The notes: generated from the letters alone by a model not told the origin. Shown: positions 25,772 to 36,701, counted from the first letter of the stretch. The stretch: 64,000 bases of DNA from CAVQAH01 sp963784195 (GCA_963784195.1 CAWARA010000020.1:496001-560000), one strand, 5' to 3'. Translations and numbers: made by a program.

Positions 25772-28453
25772 TTATTCCGTCCTCAAGGCCACCAGCGGAT
25801 CCACTTTCATTGCGCGCCGCGCCGGAACGTAGCAGGCAATCAGCGCCACGACAATCAGCACCAACGGCACGGCAATGAACGTTGCGGGATCGGTGGGCGT
25901 GACCGAGAACAGAAGACCACGCATGAGGTCGGTCATCGCGTAGCCCGCGGCCACGCCGACGACTGCACCGAGCGCAGCGAGCACCAGCCCCTGGCCGACG
26001 ATCATGCGCAACACATCCGTTCGAGACGCACCGAGCGCCAGGCGGATACCGATGTCGCGCGTGCGCTGCGACACCAGGTAGGCCATCACTCCGAACAACC
26101 CCACGGATGCCAACAGCAGCGCGACGAGTGCAAAGCACGTGAGCAGATACATGTTGAAGCGGCGCGGACCGAGCGATTCCGCGACGAGGTCGTCCGCACT
26201 CCGGATATCGAAGAACGGAACCTCCTTGTCGATCGAATGCACCGCTTCCCTGATTGAAGCGACGTATGCGTCAGGAGCCAGCGCCCCGCGGATGGCCACG
26301 TGCATCGGGTTCCACCCCGAATACATCTTCGACGAGCCGTACACCATCGGGCCGGGATCCGAATCGAGACTGGCGCCGCGCACGTCGCCCGCGATACCGA
26401 CGATCCGGCTGGGCTTGTTCGCGAAACTGCGGATGTGAATCATGCGACCGATCGGATCGGCGCCCGGAAAGTACCGCCGTGCCGCCTCCTCACTGATGAT
26501 CGTGACCGGCTCGCTCTCGGTCGTGTCGTGTTCATTGAAATCGCGCCCTCTGAGCGTGATGCCCATCGTCCTGAAATAGCCGGGACTGACGAGACGCCAG
26601 TCGGCGCCGAGCGCGGTGCCGCCCTCACGCACCGGTGCACCTGGAATGTGGATCTCGCTCGAAGTATTCCCGGCGCTCAGCGGAACACCGGACGATGTGG
26701 CTACCGACTGCACGCCAGGCAGCGCCACGAGCCGGTCGAGGAGACGTTCGTAGAACGACCAGGCCTGCGCGCCGCCCTGGTACCTGGTCGACGGCAGGTG
26801 AATCCTGGCGGTCACGACGTTTTCATGCCTGAAGCCGGGATTCACCTGCTGCAATCGCCACAAGCTCCTGATAAGGAGTCCGGCGCCAATGAGCAGCGCC
26901 ACCGAAATTGCCACCTCGCCGATCACGAGCGCGCTCCGGATCCGCTGCCGCGACCCAGAGCCGCCGGCTCCCGCGGTTCCGAGCTTCAGCGTCTCACTCA
27001 CATTCGGACGGGACACCTGCAGCGCGGGCAGCAGCCCAAAGAGCACCCCTGTTACGACGGCCGACCCCATCGTGAACGCGAGGACACGCCCGTCCATGGT
27101 GACTTCGTCGAGCCTCGGCAATCCATCCGGGGCGGCCCAGGTCAGTATCTGAACGAGGCCATACCCGATCGCCAACCCGAAGGCGCTGGCAATGACCGAC
27201 AACAGCATGGCCTCTACGAGCAGCTGGCGAACGATCCGCCACCGCTCGGCGCCAAGCGCAGAACGAATCGAGAGCTCCCGCTGCCGCGAGGCGCCGCGCG
27301 CGAGCAGCAGATTCGCCACGTTCAGACAGGCAATCAGGAGCACGAGGGCGACCGCTCCGGACATGATCATCAGCGATCGCCGGGTCTCGTCCGGTATCAG
27401 CCAGTCGTAGAAGGTGCGCAGCCGCACGGTCCAGCCCTCGTTCGAGTCCGGGAACTGCTTTGCGAGACGCGCGGCAATCGTGCTCAGGTCGGCGTGCGCC
27501 TGGTCGATCGTCACGCCCGGTTTGAGGCGCCCGAAGACGAGCAGCCGGTGGTCGCCCCGTGACCGCTCGGGATTGGGCGCGAGCGGCACCAGCAACTCGA
27601 GCGTCGGCGTACCCCACGCGAACGACGGGGGCAGGATTCCCACGACCGTATAGGGGTTGCCATTGAGGATCAGCGACTGACCGAGCACGTCCCCTGCCCC
27701 GCCGAACCGGCGCTGCCAGAAGGCATGGGTCAAGATGGCGACACGCGTATTCCCGCCCGGACGATCTTCGTCTGCGCGGAAGTTGCGTCCCATGACGGGC
27801 GATGCGCCGAGCACGGGAAGAAAGTCCGCTGTTACGGCGTTGGCGCGGACGATGTCTGCGCCCGATGGACCGCTGGCAGAAAAGCTGGCGTTGGTCATGG
27901 CCGCGAGGCCATCGAACGAAGTGCTGGTCGCACGCCAGTCGAGGAAGTTCGGGTGTGATGCCGAAAACGTGGGCCAGCCACCGGACGGGTTGCTCTCCCA
28001 GACTCGAATGAGCCTGTCGGGATCCGCAAACGGCAGGGGCCGCAGCATGACGGCATTGACGACCGTGAAGATCGCCGTATTCGCGCCCACGCCAAGCGCG
28101 AGGGCGAGACACGCGAGAAACGTGAACCCCGGACTCTGCCGCAACGTCCGCAGGCCATAGCGGATGTCCTGACGCAAGACATCGAGAAATCGCCCGGACG
28201 CTGATCCGGCAGGTTCGATGCGCGGGGGCAGCGACGGAGCAATACTGCGAATCTCGCTGGCGAGCGCTCGCGGCTCGTTCAGTTCCAGGAGCGCATCCCG
28301 ATACGCCTCCTCTTCCCGAACGCCACGGGCGAGCAGCGATCGATAGCGGGCGTCGACATGTTGCGCAATCTCGTCGATCACGTCGCTGCGCTTGCCGACG
28401 TCCTCTCCGAGCGCGCGGGCGATCTCCTGTCTCCAGTTTCGCGTCTCAGGCAT
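25772..28453 (-). CDS. MacB/FtsX-like ABC permease with N-terminal helical domain (acidobacterial type)
   Basis: An 893-residue permease. Unlike the one at 3422-5920 it carries an extra N-terminal cytoplasmic domain of about 85 residues (WRQEIARALGEDVGKRSDVIDEIAQHVDARYRSLLARGV), typical for PadR-linked members of this family. Then follow VLRQDIRYGLRTLRQSPGF, a first helix, a periplasmic core domain, an FtsX helix block (LMIMSGAVALVLLIACLNVANLLLARGASRQRELSIRSALGA), a second periplasmic domain and the C-terminal block ending in CYVPARRAMKVDPLVALRTE. It starts at ATG 28453 and overlaps the PadR gene by 8 bases, so the two are one operon. It probably exports or extracts an envelope compound with a separately encoded ATPase. 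Confidence 0.92.
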   Translation of the reverse strand: MPETRNWRQEIARALGEDVGKRSDVIDEIAQHVDARYRSLLARGVREEEAYRDALLELNEPRALASEIRSIAPSLPPRIEPAGSASGRFLDVLRQDIRYGLRTLRQSPGFTFLACLALALGVGANTAIFTVVNAVMLRPLPFADPDRLIRVWESNPSGGWPTFSASHPNFLDWRATSTSFDGLAAMTNASFSASGPSGADIVRANAVTADFLPVLGASPVMGRNFRADEDRPGGNTRVAILTHAFWQRRFGGAGDVLGQSLILNGNPYTVVGILPPSFAWGTPTLELLVPLAPNPERSRGDHRLLVFGRLKPGVTIDQAHADLSTIAARLAKQFPDSNEGWTVRLRTFYDWLIPDETRRSLMIMSGAVALVLLIACLNVANLLLARGASRQRELSIRSALGAERWRIVRQLLVEAMLLSVIASAFGLAIGYGLVQILTWAAPDGLPRLDEVTMDGRVLAFTMGSAVVTGVLFGLLPALQVSRPNVSETLKLGTAGAGGSGSRQRIRSALVIGEVAISVALLIGAGLLIRSLWRLQQVNPGFRHENVVTARIHLPSTRYQGGAQAWSFYERLLDRLVALPGVQSVATSSGVPLSAGNTSSEIHIPGAPVREGGTALGADWRLVSPGYFRTMGITLRGRDFNEHDTTESEPVTIISEEAARRYFPGADPIGRMIHIRSFANKPSRIVGIAGDVRGASLDSDPGPMVYGSSKMYSGWNPMHVAIRGALAPDAYVASIREAVHSIDKEVPFFDIRSADDLVAESLGPRRFNMYLLTCFALVALLLASVGLFGVMAYLVSQRTRDIGIRLALGASRTDVLRMIVGQGLVLAALGAVVGVAAGYAMTDLMRGLLFSVTPTDPATFIAVPLVLIVVALIACYVPARRAMKVDPLVALRTE

Positions 28454-28799
28454 TGCCAACCTCGACGATTCGTTTGATGGCGGCCACGAAACGGTCCCAG
28501 CCCAGCCGCTGTTCGGCTAGCACACGGCGACCTTCGGGGGTGATCCGGTAGTAACGCCGCCGGCGCTGTCCGGCCTTTTCGACCCAGCGGCCGATGATCC
28601 AGCCGCGCTTCTCGAGCCGGTACAGCAACGGGTAGAGCGAGGCGACCTTGAACCGAACGGCACCGTCGGACCGTTGTTCGATGATCTGGCTCATTTCGTA
28701 GCCGTGACGGGGCCGGAACTCGACGAGCGACAGGATCAGCAGCTCCGCGCTGCCCTTTTTGAGCTCGCGGTCCAGGATGCGCGCATGCATATGCTTCAC
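28446..28799 (-). CDS. PadR-family transcriptional regulator
   Basis: A 117-residue repressor-type protein: KKGSAELLILSLVEFRPRHGYEMSQIIEQRSDGAVRFKVASLYPLLYRLEKRGWIIGRWVEKAGQRRRRYYRITPEGRRVL is the complete PadR winged helix. PadR proteins usually repress the gene cotranscribed with them, here the permease whose start overlaps its stop. The start is GTG 28799 or ATG 28790. The likely operator is an inverted repeat overlapping the start (28789-28809). Confidence 0.92.
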   Translation of the reverse strand: MKHMHARILDRELKKGSAELLILSLVEFRPRHGYEMSQIIEQRSDGAVRFKVASLYPLLYRLEKRGWIIGRWVEKAGQRRRRYYRITPEGRRVLAEQRLGWDRFVAAIKRIVEVGNA

Positions 28800-28809
28800 A
28801 GCTACATAT
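28789..28809 (-). promoter_or_regulatory. Candidate PadR operator
   Basis: ATATG at 28789-28793 is inverted as CATAT at 28805-28809 with an 11-base spacer, overlapping the start of the PadR gene. AT-rich dyads of this spacing at the gene's own start are typical of PadR autoregulation. The arms are short, so this is tentative. Confidence 0.35.
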
Positions 28810-28864
28810 TGCTCAAAGGCATTTGACGCGTCAATGTGGCGAGTGGTTAGCTGACGCTTGCGGG

Positions 28865-28962
28865 GACCGTGGTCCGTGGTTCGTGGTCCGTCGCTCGTAG
28901 CTCGAAGAACCCCAACGTACGAGTAGTTCGAGCGGCGAGCTACGAGCGACGGACTACGACAG
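28865..28962. repeat. GTNGTCC-word palindrome (family A), copy 2
   Basis: Left arm: GTGGTCC, GTGGTTC, GTGGTCC, GTCGCTC, GTAGCTC. Right arm: GAGCGGC, GAGCTAC, GAGCGAC, GGACTAC. The centre is GAAGAACCCCAACGTACGAG. It lies between the PadR gene start and the SPFH gene stop. Confidence 0.85.
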
Positions 28963-28988
28963 GGATCGCCGGAACGGACGTTTTCCGG

Positions 28989-29918
28989 TTAGCGCGTGGG
29001 CGTGGCTTCCCGGTCTACGACTTTCATGGCCAGCGCGATCATCGAGCCAACGTCCGCGACATTGGCGGGGAGCACGAGCGTATTACTCGTCTTGGCGAGC
29101 TCGCCGAACTGCTGGATATACTGCTCGGCGACCCGTAGCTGGACCGCCTCGAAGCCGCCGGGCAGCTTGATCGCCTCGGCCACGCGCCTGATTCCCTCGG
29201 CGGTGGCGGTCGCCACCGACATGATGGCGGCCGCCTGGCCTTCGGCCTCGTTGATCTGCTGCTGCTTCCGCGCTTCGGACTGCTTGATGACTTCCTGCTT
29301 GTTGCCTTCGGCGGTGTTGATCGCCGCGTCGCGGGTGCCTTCGGATGTCAGGATGACCGCGCGCTTCTCGCGCTCGGCGCGCATCTGCTTCTCCATCGCG
29401 GCGAGCACGTCGTGCGGCGGCGTGATGTTCTTGATCTCATAGCGCAGGACCTTCACGCCCCACGACTCGCTCGCCTTGTCCAGCTCGCTGACAACCGCGG
29501 TATTGATGTTCGTACGCTCTTCGAAGGACTTGTCCAGATCGATCTTGCCGACTTCGCTGCGCAGCGTTGTCTGGGCGAGCTGGCTGATGGCGAACATGAA
29601 GTCGGAGATGCCGTACGACGCGCGCTCCGGGTTCAGCACCTTGAGGTAGAGCACGCCATCCACGCCAACCTGCACGTTGTCGCGGGTGATGCAGACCTGT
29701 GCCGGAATGTCGACGGCCATTTCCTTCAGCGAGTGGCGGTAGCGGATCGTGTCGACGAATGGCATCAGCACATGGAAACCGGCGCCGAGCGTCGCGCTGT
29801 ATCGCCCCAGCCTCTCGACCACGTAAGCACTCTGTTGTGGAACGACGATGGCCGTCTTCGCCACGACGATCAGGACGAGCACTGCGAGGATGAAGAAGAT
29901 GACAAGGCCGCCGGTCAT
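28989..29918 (-). CDS. SPFH/Band 7 (stomatin-like) membrane protein
   Basis: A 309-residue protein with one N-terminal helix (GLVIFFILAVLVLIVVAKTAIVV) and the Band 7 domain (VPQQSAYVVERLGRYSATLGAGFHVLMPFVDTIRYRHSLKEMAVDIP). A long charged coiled coil follows (LAAMEKQMRAEREKRAVILTSEGTRDAAINTAEGNKQ), then KQQQINEAEGQAAAIMSVATATAEGI. This is the stomatin/QmcA type that forms membrane microdomains and associates with proteases. The start overlaps the end of the upstream NfeD-like gene in ATGA, the classical NfeD-stomatin pairing. The C-terminus ends in a conserved NTLVLPANVADVGSMIALAM segment. Confidence 0.92.
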   Translation of the reverse strand: MTGGLVIFFILAVLVLIVVAKTAIVVPQQSAYVVERLGRYSATLGAGFHVLMPFVDTIRYRHSLKEMAVDIPAQVCITRDNVQVGVDGVLYLKVLNPERASYGISDFMFAISQLAQTTLRSEVGKIDLDKSFEERTNINTAVVSELDKASESWGVKVLRYEIKNITPPHDVLAAMEKQMRAEREKRAVILTSEGTRDAAINTAEGNKQEVIKQSEARKQQQINEAEGQAAAIMSVATATAEGIRRVAEAIKLPGGFEAVQLRVAEQYIQQFGELAKTSNTLVLPANVADVGSMIALAMKVVDREATPTR

Positions 29919-30358
29919 GCACGCACTCCTTCGGATTCGATGAAGATCATCAGCCGGTCGACACGCACGACACGACAGCGCTGCCCGCGCGACAGCGGTG
30001 TCGGCCCGACGTTCCGGGCGGACCAGACGGTGCCCCGCAGTTCCGCCCGCCCGACGGCACCCGGTCCGATTTCCTCTGAGGGGATGGCCGTCTCGCCGAC
30101 GAGAGAGTCCACATCTTCACCCGGGGTGTCCAGCTTCAGGAGGTGCAACAGCGGGTTGCGGAACAGGAGCAGGGAGCCCACCGACAGCACGGAGAACAGC
30201 AGAAGCTGGAACCAGGCCGGGCCCGCGAGATCGAACAGGTGCAGTCCGCCGATGGCAATCGCCGCCACGCCAAAGAAGATGACGTAAAAGCCGCCGGAGG
30301 CCGCCATTTCGAGCGTGACGAGAATGAGGCCGAGCGCGAGCCAGTGCCACCAGGTCAT
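29915..30358 (-). CDS. NfeD-like membrane protein
   Basis: A 147-residue partner of the stomatin-like protein. It has three to four hydrophobic segments (WHWLALGLILVTLEMAAS, GFYVIFFGVAAIAIGGLHLF, FQLLLFSVLSVGSLLLF) and a C-terminal soluble OB-fold domain (SLVGETAIPSEEIGPGAVGRAELRGTVWSAR and CRVVRVDRLMIFIES). It lacks the N-terminal ClpP-like protease domain of long NfeD proteins, so it is the short form. It is the first gene of the two-gene operon and overlaps the SPFH gene by four bases. Such pairs are implicated in membrane quality control. Confidence 0.9.
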   Translation of the reverse strand: MTWWHWLALGLILVTLEMAASGGFYVIFFGVAAIAIGGLHLFDLAGPAWFQLLLFSVLSVGSLLLFRNPLLHLLKLDTPGEDVDSLVGETAIPSEEIGPGAVGRAELRGTVWSARNVGPTPLSRGQRCRVVRVDRLMIFIESEGVRA

Positions 30359-30402
30359 TGTCGAGGTTGGTGGGCTATTGTAGCAGGGGTTCTGAGAACG
30401 AG

Positions 30403-30521
30403 TCGTAGGTCCGTGGTCCGTAGTCCGTAGTCCGTGGTCCGTAGCTCGTAGCTCGTAGCTCGCAGACCGGTCTCGACGCCTTTCGAGCTACGGACTACGA
30501 ACTACGGACCACGAACGACGT
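30403..30521. repeat. GTNGTCC-word palindrome (family A), copy 3
   Basis: The longest copy. Left arm: GTCGTAG, GTCC, GTGGTCC, GTAGTCC, GTAGTCC, GTGGTCC, GTAGCTC, GTAGCTC, GTAGCTC. Right arm: GAGCTAC, GGACTAC, GAACTAC, GGACCAC, GAACGAC. It fills most of the space between the divergent NfeD-like gene and the kinase gene. Confidence 0.85.
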
Positions 30522-30585
30522 TCAGCCTTTTGCGTGACGCAGGAGCCAACTACAATGAGCCGCACTCGCTCGTCCGAAACTCCCC

Positions 30586-33340
30586 ATGGCCCTTGCTGCC
30601 GGCGCATCGAGTTGGCGTCTACGAGATCCTGTCTGCGCTGGGCGCAGGCGGAATGGGCGAGGTCTATCGCGCGCGCGACGCGAAGCTGAATCGCGACGTC
30701 GCGATTAAAGTCCTGCCGGATTCGTTTGCCACCGATCCTGAGCGGTTGGCGCGCTTTCAGCGCGAAGCGCAAGTGCTGGCTTCCCTCAACCACCCGAATA
30801 TCGCCGCCATCTATGGCTTTGAACACACGGATGGTCTGCAGGCGCTCGTGCTGGAGCTGGTCGAGGGACCCACCCTCGCCGATCGGATCGCACAGGGACC
30901 GATTCCACTCGAGGAGGCGCTGCCCATCGCGCGCCAGATCGCTGTGGCGCTCGAAGCGGCGCACGACCAGGGGATCATTCACCGCGATCTGAAGCCGGCG
31001 AACATCAAGCTGCGGCCGGACGGGACGGTCAAGGTGTTGGACTTCGGGCTGGCGAAGGCGCTGGACCCGATCGGCAGCGCCACGAACGTCTCGCAGTCGC
31101 CGACCATCACGTCGCCAGCAATGATGACGCGCGCGGGAATCATCCTGGGAACCGCAGCCTACATGTCTCCTGAGCAGGCGGCCGGGAAGACCGCCGACAA
31201 ACGCAGCGACCTGTGGGCCTTCGGCGTTGTCTTGCTCGAGATGTTGACGGGGCAGCCCGCGTTCACCGGCGAAACGGTGTCGCACGTGCTCGCGGCGGTG
31301 CTGAAGAGCGACCCCGACTGGTCGACGCTGCCCGCAGAGACGCCGCCAGCGGTTCGACGGTTGCTGCGACGCTGCCTGACGAAGGATCGCAAGCGTCGGC
31401 TCGATTCCGCGGCCGACGCGCAACTGGAGATCGACGACGCCGTGCTGGCGCCCGCGCCGAGTTGCAGACTCGCGCGGCACCAGCCCCGCACGTCTCCCTC
31501 TGGCGCTACGCCATGCTTGCCGGCGCCGTCGATCATCGTCGGGCTCGCCTCCGGCTATGCCGCATGGACGCTGAAGCCAGTTGATCCCCGCGCGATCACG
31601 CGATTCGCGATTCCGCTGGGCGAGCGCGAAACGTTTACCCTGGGACCCGGGAACAATGTGGCGTTGTCGCCTGACGGTACCCGATTGGCCTACACCGCGA
31701 ACAATCGCCTGTATCTGCGTGCACTCGATAACCTCGAAGCCGTGTCAATCGCGGGCGGTGACGGTCCGGGACTCGCGAGCCCGAGAACTCCATTCTTCTC
31801 AGCGGATGGACAGTGGGTGGGATTCTGGCAGGCGAGTCAGCTCAAGAAGGTGTCGATCAGCGGCGGTGCAGCGGTCCCGTTGTGTGCGTGGAAAGCTCCG
31901 CCGTTTGGCGCAACCTGGGCTGCCGATAACACCATCCTTCTGGGCGATGGTCCCGGAGGCATCTGGCGCGTGTCCGGCGATGGCGGAACCCCTGAGCCGA
32001 TCGTCAAGATTGACAGCGGACAGCGCGCGCATGGCCCTCAACTGTTGCCGGACGGTCGCTCGCTGTTGTTCACGCTCACTCAGACCGCGAGCTGGGACGA
32101 CGCGCAGATTGTCGTCCAGTCACTCGAGAGCGGAACACGGCGGACCCTCATCACCGGGACCGACGGGCATTATCTGCCCACGGGACACCTCATCTACGCG
32201 CTGCGCGACACGGTGCTGGCCGTGCCATTTGATTCAACCTCTCTTACCATCACGGGCGGGCCGAAGCCGCTTGTCGATGGCGTGCGACGTCAGATCATCG
32301 CCAATAGCGGCTCCTCTCAGTTTGTGGTGTCGTCGGATGGAACCGCGGCGTACGTGATGGCTGCCGGCGTTACGACGCCCAGGCGGACACTCGTGTGGGT
32401 CGATCGGCAAGGACGGGAAGAAGCGATTGCGGCACCGTTACATCCGTACAGCCGTCCGCGCCTCGCACCGGACGACTCGCGTCTCGCGGTGGAGATCGAG
32501 CACAATCAAAACTGGGATATCTGGATATGGGACTTCCAGCGCGGGTCGCTGCCGCGGATGACTTCCGATCCCTCCTACGAACGCTACCCCGTCTGGACAC
32601 CAGACGGCGAGCACATCATCTTCACTTCCGATCGGTCCGGCATCGCCAACCTGTTCCGCCAGGCGGCAAACGGAACCGGGACCGCCGACCGGCTGAGCGA
32701 CGTCAGGGACAGGATGAATCTGGTGGCGTTTACGATGTCACCGGACGGCAGGCACGTGGTCTTTCGCGGGGCTGATGGACGAGGCGGATCCGATCTGATG
32801 ATTCTCGACATCAGTGACGGGAGCCGCGTCCAGCCGCCTTCGACGCGCATCGGCGAACCGAGGGCGCTCGTGCAGACGCCGGCCGAGGAGTACAACGCCG
32901 AGATCTCGCCCGACGGCCGATGGCTGGCGTATCAATCCAACAGCAGCACCGCCTTCGAGGTATACGTGCGACCTTTTCCGGATGTCGAAAGTGGTCTGTG
33001 GCAGGTGTCCACGGCCGGCGGCACAGAACCGCTCTGGGCACGGAACGGTCGCGAACTCTACTACCGCGCTCCCACCGGCGCCGTGATGCGCGTTTCCATC
33101 GCACCCGGGTCGACCTGGAAAGCCAGCACGCCCACTGAACTCTTCACGGCCGCGCGCTATGCCCTCGGTGCGAGCGGCGACTTGACGTCGTCACCATTCC
33201 GTACGTATGACGTGGCCGCCGACGGCCGATTCCTGATGATGAAGAACGCCGATGCACCGGCCCAGCCTGCATCGGCGCCACGCATCGTCGTCGTCCGGAA
33301 CTGGATCGAGGAACTGAAGCGCCTCGTGCCGGCGAAATAG
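30586..33340 (+). CDS. Ser/Thr protein kinase with C-terminal TolB/WD40-like propeller
   Basis: A membrane kinase of about 915 residues. The N-terminal kinase domain has LGAGGMGEVYRARD, the lysine of VAIKVL, HRDLKPANIK and DFGLAKAL, then GTAAYMSPEQA. One membrane helix follows (IIVGLASGYAAWTL) and then an extracytoplasmic propeller with repeats such as LSPDGTRLAYTANN, WTPDGEHIIFTSDR, MSPDGRHVVF and ISPDGRWLAYQSN. I prefer ATG 30586 (MALAAG), but it is one base out of frame with the kinase; in the frame as given the start would be TTG 30530 or 30593. Two compensating shifts near 31455-31480 and 31530 would restore SLWRYAMLAGAV before the helix. Such kinases are abundant in Acidobacteriota; targets are unknown. 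Confidence 0.88.
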
Positions 33341-33356
33341 ATCGCGATCGATGTGC

Positions 33357-34008
<652 letters not shown>

Positions 34009-35098
34009 GGTGACCTCCCCTTGGCAGAAACCCCCAAGTTCGCCCGGACATTCCCGCAAACGAACCGCTGTTCCATCGTACAACGGCTCCCGAGCGGCTC
34101 CACGCCAATCACGGCAGTCCCTGCCGCGGCCGCGTTGTCGTGTGCAGCGGCACCATCTCCCTGAGCATGCGTTGGATGTTCGCCTCGAGCACTGCCGGCT
34201 GATCGATGGTCAGGAGGGCACGTGCGATGTCAGGCAGGTCGGGGTAATCGGCCGAAGTCACGCGCCCGGCCGAGCCCGGCTCGCCGGACCAGCGCAACAG
34301 GGTCACCGAGTGCTGCGCGGGACCGGTCGACCAGTTCCGGAGATGCCGGCGCGTGTCCTCGAACCATTGACCGGAGCAGCAATGCAGGGCCCTGGGCGAG
34401 ACGATGAAGGCGCGGGACGTCAGATCGGTGCGTGTGTACGGCGGGCGAACGGCGAACGGTAGTGCCCAATCCCAGCTCTGCCCGGGAACGCCGACGATGA
34501 CCAGGCCTCCCTGCGGTCCGTTGAGCACCTCCGATCGGACACCCTGGACGGCTTCATGAGATACGTCGGCGAGATCGCCATATTCGCGGATCCCATCGGC
34601 GAGTTGAACGGTGTAGACCAGAAGGCACATCGCAGCCGCGGCGGTGCAGGCGTAGCGCCAGGAGGTGTGCGGCCGCCACGAAAGAACGATGTCGAAGATC
34701 GCGCCAAGCGTCAGGCCCCACCCGCAGCCGCGAGATAGATGTGGCGAGGTGACTCGTAGCCCGCCACTGCCACGGGCGCGACGCCGATGATCCACCACAC
34801 ACGGTCCGACAAAGAGCATGACGTCGGCAAGCCGCGGCGAACGTGACGGATGACGCCGGGCAAACCACCAGACCATCGCGGCGCCTGCAAGGACCAGCCA
34901 CAACACAAACCGCGAGCCGTCGACGTCGCCTGATCACCACTCGGGCGAGGTGGCGCTCGACAAGGCTGACGAAGCTCTTCAGCCCCTGCTCGTTGAGCTG
35001 ATCCTCCCTGGCGACTTGGCCAAACAACACGAATCGAAGCCCGAGATACCCGAGCGTCATCATCAGAAACGGCACGTATGGCGCAATCCTGAATCTTG

Positions 35099-35166
35099 CC
35101 GATTTCCCATCACCGATCTCCGATTCCGATTCCGATTTCCGATTTCGATTTCGATCTCCGATTGCG
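35099..35166. repeat. CCGATTTC-word tract inside a coding region (family D)
   Basis: Tandem degenerate words (CCGATTT, CCCATCA, CCGATCT, CCGATT, CCGATT, CCGATTT, CCGATTT, CGATTT, CGATCT, CCGATT) lie within the membrane glycosyltransferase gene and coincide with one of its frame breaks. The same words form a two-arm palindrome at 45723-45830. Confidence 0.7.
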
Positions 35167-35781
35167 GCGCACGATGACGTCGTAGGCAACCAGCGTCGCA
35201 ACCATGGTGATCGTGTTCTGCTTCGTGAAGAGCGCGACGAAGAAAAGGACGAGCGCAGCTGCGTAGCACCGGGCTGCAGGGCCAGCGAGACCCGAACCGG
35301 CGTCGCGGTCCATGGCGTCCCGGTATGCGGCGAACGCATAGAACGTCGCCAGGTAGAAAAACGCCGGCATCGAATCGACACGTCCGGTGATCCAGGCGAC
35401 GGTTTCCGGGTGCGCCGGCAACAGCACGAACGCCACGGCTGCGAACGTCGCGGCGCTCAGGCTCAACCCCATGAACCTCCGGCCGATTGCGAGGACCAGC
35501 AACCCGTTCGCCGCGTGCAGCGCGATGTTCAACACGTGGTGCGCCACCGGATTGGCGGCGCCAGCCAGCGCCGTCAGTTGATAGGAGGCTGCAGGGAACG
35601 GACGTATCTCATCCGGGATGAAACCCCAGATGTCCTCCATCCACGAAAGTGTGAACCACTTGAAGAAGAACGACGCTGGCCGCTGCGCGAGAAGCTGGAC
35701 GACGCCGAAGTCGTCGCGCAGGAAGTAGTCGTTGATGGTACCGAGGTATGGCAGCGTGGCGGCGAGGCACACGAGGATGAC

Positions 35782-35822
35782 GACGTGCCACGTGCGTGCC
35801 ACGTGCGACGTGCGACGTGCCG
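35782..35822. repeat. ACGTGCG-word tract at a gene start (family F)
   Basis: Tandem words GACGTGCC, ACGTGC, GTGCC, ACGTGCG, ACGTGCG, ACGTGCC lie 30-70 bases after the coupled GTG start of the membrane glycosyltransferase, so they are translated. The frame slips within it. Confidence 0.6.
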
Positions 35823-35847
35823 GCGCGATCGATGTTCGGCGTCTGAC

Positions 35848-36701
35848 TCACTTCACCAGGTGCTTCAAGGTGAGTCCGATCATATTGAAGCCCGTCCGCA
35901 GCGTGCCTTCAGGCTGCCGGTGATTTTCGATTCGCCGACGCGCCCCCGGTAATTCACCGGAATCTCTATGATCTTCAGCTTGCGCTTGAGCCCGAGGATG
36001 ACCATCTCCGGCAGGAAGTGGGATCCGCCGACGGTCAGGTCGCCGCGGATGCGGTCGAGCGCGCCACGGTGCGTCAGGCGCAGCGTGCATCCGCAATCGC
36101 TCAGCGATGGACCGCCGTAGAGAAGCTGGATCATCTTGGCAACGGACCAGTTCCCAATTCGCAGGAACCAGCCCATGTTCGCCTGATCCCACAGCAGCTC
36201 CCTCGTCGTCCTCGTGCCGCACACCATGTCGAAATCATCCGCATAGGCCAGCAGCTTCAGCACGTCGCGTCCGATGAAGGTGCCATCGGGCTCCGCGAGG
36301 ATCACGATGTCTCCAGTCGCCTCCTGCAAGCCTCGTCGCAGCGCGAAGCCATAGCCCTGACGGGTCTCGCTGACGACGCGCGCCCGGGTTTCGGCGGCCA
36401 CGGCAGCGGTGCGATCGCGCGAATTGTTGTCGACGACGAGCACTTCATCCACCACACCGGGGATCAGGAAGTCTTCGATCGCCGATCGAATGTATGGCTC
36501 CTCGTTGTAGGCCGGGAACACGACGCTGACTGTCTTTGGTCCGTGCACTGATTCAGGACGCCGGTTGAACGCGTCCAACTGCCGTAGTCCGTCGTTCGTA
36601 GTCCGTGTCTCGGCGAACGCATGGCCGAATCGCTCGGCGAAACACGAACCACGGACCACGGACCACGGCGTCTGCGTGTCATTGCTCGTTCTCGCTGGCA
36701 T
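35848..36701 (-). CDS. Family 2 glycosyltransferase, one frameshift at the 3' end
   Basis: A GT-A fold enzyme of the polyprenyl-phosphate sugar transferase kind. VSVVFPAYNEEPYIRSAIEDF opens the domain, with EVLVVDNNSRDRT, the metal-site region ILAEPDGTF and GESKITGSLKG at the end. The start ATG 36701 overlaps the methyltransferase stop as TGATG. The first 50 or so residues include the translation of a family A palindrome (36582-36668), so the real domain begins only near residue 55; GTG 36548 is a possible internal start. Near 35900-35930 the frame shifts by one and the natural C-terminus TLRTGFNMIGLTLKHLVK ends at TGA 35848-35850. It probably builds the lipid-linked sugar used by the membrane transferase downstream. 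Confidence 0.85.
36582..36668. repeat. GTNGTCC-word palindrome (family A), copy 4, inside a coding region
   Basis: Left arm: GTAGTCC, GTCGTTC, GTAGTCC, GTGTCTC. Right arm: GAACCAC, GGACCAC, GGACCAC. The centre is CGGCGAACGC with its inverse-like CGCTCGGCGA. It measures about 87 bases, a multiple of three, and is open in the frame of the GT2 gene, where it encodes PWSVVRGSCFAERFGHAFAE and on. Confidence 0.85.

Larger units (their letters stand above)
34109..35851 (-). pseudogene. GT-C type membrane glycosyltransferase (TMTC-like), several frame breaks
   Basis: The last gene of the epimerase operon. It starts at GTG 35851, which overlaps the GT2 stop in GTGA. The first luminal loop has the paired acids of GT-C enzymes (NDYFLRDDFGVVQLL), and LPAHPETVAWITGRVDSMPAFFYLA matches the DUF1736/TMTC signature. 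About ten membrane helices can be counted over the different frames. The frame changes near 35800, 35100-35165, 34920, 34805 and 34735; with these joined, the C-terminal soluble part runs to 34109. Two word repeats are translated inside the gene: one at the N-terminus (35782-35822) and one in a cytoplasmic loop (35099-35166), read as Arg-, Ser- and Lys-rich sequence. Likely transfers a sugar from a lipid carrier. Confidence 0.65.

Noticed and set aside
33157..33356. Extended C-terminus of MsrA overlapping the kinase gene
   Set aside because: The extra residues are antisense to the kinase propeller; one G fewer near 33378 gives the normal MsrA end.
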